In this document: positions 62,249 to 64,000 of the stretch, in pieces | How the letters are laid out: every line of letters starts with the position of its first letter | Numbering within the stretch: position 1 is the stretch's first letter | NCBI GenBank assembly: GCA_910586225.1 | Contig: CAJUIL010000002.1 | Location: forward strand, 1 to 64,000 | DNA: 64,000 bases | Reading direction: 5' to 3' | Source: an uncultured Eubacterium sp. | GTDB lineage: Bacteria; Bacillota; Clostridia; Lachnospirales; Lachnospiraceae | Notes under the pieces: generated by a model | Database searches by the model: none | The model's input: the letters and a program-made list of their open reading frames with translations, nothing else | What the model was told of the DNA's origin: nothing | Translations under genes and position numbers: made by a program

Positions 62249-63516
62249 TGGCAAAAAGGAAGAAAAAACAAGAAGTGATCCTGACGCCGGAGCAGCAGCG
62301 GGAAGCGGATTACCAAAAGGCGGTCAGACGCATGGAGGGCGCGGAAAAGATGCTGCAGCCGGAGGACCGGGTGCATATGTATAAAGAAGCCATACAAATG
62401 TTTGAGGCGCTGGAGGATTATGAAGATAGCGAGGCGCGCAGGAAGCGCTGTAAAAAGCGGCTGCCGCTGGCCAGAAGAGAGCACCGGGAGGAGGTATACC
62501 AGACTGGTATGCAGATGAAGGCGGAGGCAAAAAGCTCTGCGGATTATGAAGCGGCGATCGCCCAGTTTCAGCGTCTGCGTCGTGAGTATAAGGATATTCC
62601 GGACCAGATTGAGGAGTGCAAGCAGTTAAAGGAAAAAGCGCGTAAAAATGAAAGGAAGAAAAACGCGTTCGGAAAGCTTATGGCTGCAGCTGTATTTGCT
62701 GCGGTTCTTGCATTGGCGGTATTTCTTTGCTCGCCGGCGGCATTTTATCTGGAGGGCAGCTTTTTAATGAGTATCCATGATTATGAGCGGGCCAATACGG
62801 TCTTTGCGAAAAGTAAGGGATATAAGGATACAAAGCAGCGTGTACGGGAATGCAATTATAAAAGAGCGATGCTCGCGGCGCGGGACGGCGACTTTCAAAA
62901 GTCGGTGAAGCTGCTTCATGAAAAGGTCGGTGATTATAAAGACGCGCTGGAAAAAAAGGCGCGGTTTGAAAAGAAGCTGCTGGCACAGGCCGAGCTTGGC
63001 GATACGGTGACTTATGGCACGTCAAAGTGGATCGTGGCGGATTTTGCAGATGGTACAGACAGCGGGGAAAGGAAGCTGCTGCTGGTACGCAGAAAGCCGG
63101 TAAAGGCGCAGACGCCGTATCAGCAGGCAGGGCAGCCGTCTGTTTGGGAAAGCTCAGGAATGCGGGAATGGCTGAACCAGACTTTTTTTGAGAGCAATTT
63201 TTCCCGTTATGAGCAGGAAGCAATCTTAGAATCGGATATTATTACGCCGGCGAACAGCGTCTATGGGACGAACGGCGGCAATACAACGCGTGACCGTGTA
63301 TTTCTGCTTGATGAAGCCGAAGCGGAGCGATATCAAAAGCTGCTCAAGCTGGAGGATAACCAGAAGGCATGGTGGCTGCGCACGCCTGGAAAGGCGGAGG
63401 ACAGCGCAGCATTTGTATCAGCGGATGGCAGCATCATGCAGTATGGGTATGCGGCGGATTCCAAGGAGCTTGCCGTACGGCCGGCTGTGTGGGTTGGCAT
63501 TTCAAAAAAGGAGTAG
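62248..63516 (+). CDS. Membrane protein with C-terminal DUF6273-like domain
   Basis: A 422-residue protein. Residues 1-135 are Lys/Glu/Arg-rich and helical, with TPR-like pairs (YKEAIQMFEALEDYEDSEAR). A transmembrane helix at about 142-165 is followed by more TPR-like repeats outside the cell. The C-terminal 160 residues match the DUF6273 pattern, with WWLRTPG and AVRPAVWVGI at the end. DUF6273 domains occur in Clostridia surface proteins and are of unknown role. The ATG at 62248 shares one base with the previous stop. The next gene is only 5 bases away, so all three are likely one transcript. Confidence 0.65.
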   Translation: MAKRKKKQEVILTPEQQREADYQKAVRRMEGAEKMLQPEDRVHMYKEAIQMFEALEDYEDSEARRKRCKKRLPLARREHREEVYQTGMQMKAEAKSSADYEAAIAQFQRLRREYKDIPDQIEECKQLKEKARKNERKKNAFGKLMAAAVFAAVLALAVFLCSPAAFYLEGSFLMSIHDYERANTVFAKSKGYKDTKQRVRECNYKRAMLAARDGDFQKSVKLLHEKVGDYKDALEKKARFEKKLLAQAELGDTVTYGTSKWIVADFADGTDSGERKLLLVRRKPVKAQTPYQQAGQPSVWESSGMREWLNQTFFESNFSRYEQEAILESDIITPANSVYGTNGGNTTRDRVFLLDEAEAERYQKLLKLEDNQKAWWLRTPGKAEDSAAFVSADGSIMQYGYAADSKELAVRPAVWVGISKKE

Positions 63517-63521
63517 ATCAG

Positions 63522-64000
63522 ATGCAACAGTTTAAGAAAATGAGCGCCGCGATCGCGACCGGCGTGTTGTGCTTGTCCATTTTGACAGGCTGTGGAGCGA
63601 ATGAAAAGAAGGACTCTGCACAAACGCAGCTTGATGAAGCTGCCGGGCAGACCGCAGTAGAAGACGCGGATATGGAGCCGTCAGACGATCCGGCAGCAGG
63701 AGAGGAAAATCGTGCGGCTGGATTCAGCCTGGGCGAGTTTTCTGGGCAGGATGTGAACGGAGCTGCTTATACAAACGAAATATTTCAGGACTATGATCTG
63801 ACGATGGTCAATATATTTACAACCTGGTGTACGCCATGCATTAATGAAATTCCGGATCTGGAGAAGCTGCATCAGGAGATGGCCGATCAGGGCGTGAATA
63901 TTGTTGGCGTTGTGATGGACGCTGTTGACATGGATGGAAATATTGATAAGGATGCCGTTGAAAAAGCGAAGGTGCTTGCGGAGCGTACCGGTGCTTCGTA
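63522..64000 (+). CDS. TlpA-like thioredoxin lipoprotein, partial
   Basis: The first 159 codons of a gene that runs off the window. A signal peptide ends in the lipobox LTGC (C24). An acidic linker follows. The thioredoxin domain has FTTWCTPCINEIPDLEKL with redox cysteines C103 and C106 in a CxxC motif. TlpA/ResA-type proteins reduce disulfides outside the membrane. AAGGAG lies 8 bases upstream of the ATG. Confidence 0.85.
   Translation, partial: MQQFKKMSAAIATGVLCLSILTGCGANEKKDSAQTQLDEAAGQTAVEDADMEPSDDPAAGEENRAAGFSLGEFSGQDVNGAAYTNEIFQDYDLTMVNIFTTWCTPCINEIPDLEKLHQEMADQGVNIVGVVMDAVDMDGNIDKDAVEKAKVLAERTGAS

Overview
The window looks like a chromosomal segment of a low-to-moderate GC Gram-positive Clostridia, most likely a member of Lachnospiraceae. 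The reasons are the gene order uvrC - hprK - M18 aminopeptidase - murB - rapZ - whiA, an S-box (SAM-I) riboswitch before metK, AGGAGG-type ribosome binding sites, TTGACA/TATAAT promoters and Gram-positive lipoproteins. I cannot name the species from sequence alone. There are no rRNA or tRNA genes, no CRISPR array and no intact insertion sequence that I can see.

Region 1 (1-6.0 kb) is AT-rich accessory DNA with decayed genes. It holds an AAA ATPase, an ABC-2 permease broken by a stop and truncated at its end, small DUF5348-like and hypothetical proteins, a secreted protein on the minus strand, a DUF1848 protein, the C-terminal third of a type I restriction subunit HsdR without hsdM or hsdS, and a histidine-kinase ATPase-domain fragment. 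Region 2 (6.0-15.4 kb) carries a two-component system preceded by TGTAAG direct repeats, a GH13 glucosidase with an odd C-terminal tail, an SGNH esterase, an unknown membrane protein and the thiamine transporter ThiT.

Region 3 (15.5-33.8 kb) is core genome: pth-mfd, a PrsA/SurA-like lipoprotein, a heterodimeric ABC exporter with one degenerate ATP site, murA, an HD-GYP protein, S-box-metK, a kinase/regulator pair followed by a pseudouridine synthase, an AI-2E-family permease and an orphan sugar-binding lipoprotein. Region 4 (33.8-45.5 kb) starts with a possible small RNA locus, a zinc-ribbon/HTH protein and ftsH. It continues with the tight run uvrC-hprK-pepM18-murB-rapZ-whiA-diacylglycerol-kinase-like, which links DNA repair, carbon control and cell-wall supply, and ends with a second zinc-ribbon protein facing the other way.

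Region 5 (45.6-56 kb) has a MATE exporter with a G9 tract in its leader, and a YtrA-like GntR repressor with its palindromic operator over the -10 box driving a small ABC transporter. A 1.6-kb AT-rich stretch follows with one truncated minus-strand ORF. After it come a small secreted protein, a 751-residue CRP-like protein of unknown function and a putP-type symporter. Region 6 (56.3-64 kb) carries DegV, an 80-residue protein made of two repeats with cysteines at exact 8-residue intervals, a GH25 lysozyme with Fn3 and Big2 domains, murI, a secreted transglutaminase-like protein, a DUF6273-like membrane protein and the start of a TlpA-like lipoprotein that runs off the window. The most unusual items are the cysteine-periodic peptide, the CRP-like protein, the GH13-tail fusion and the small RNA candidate.
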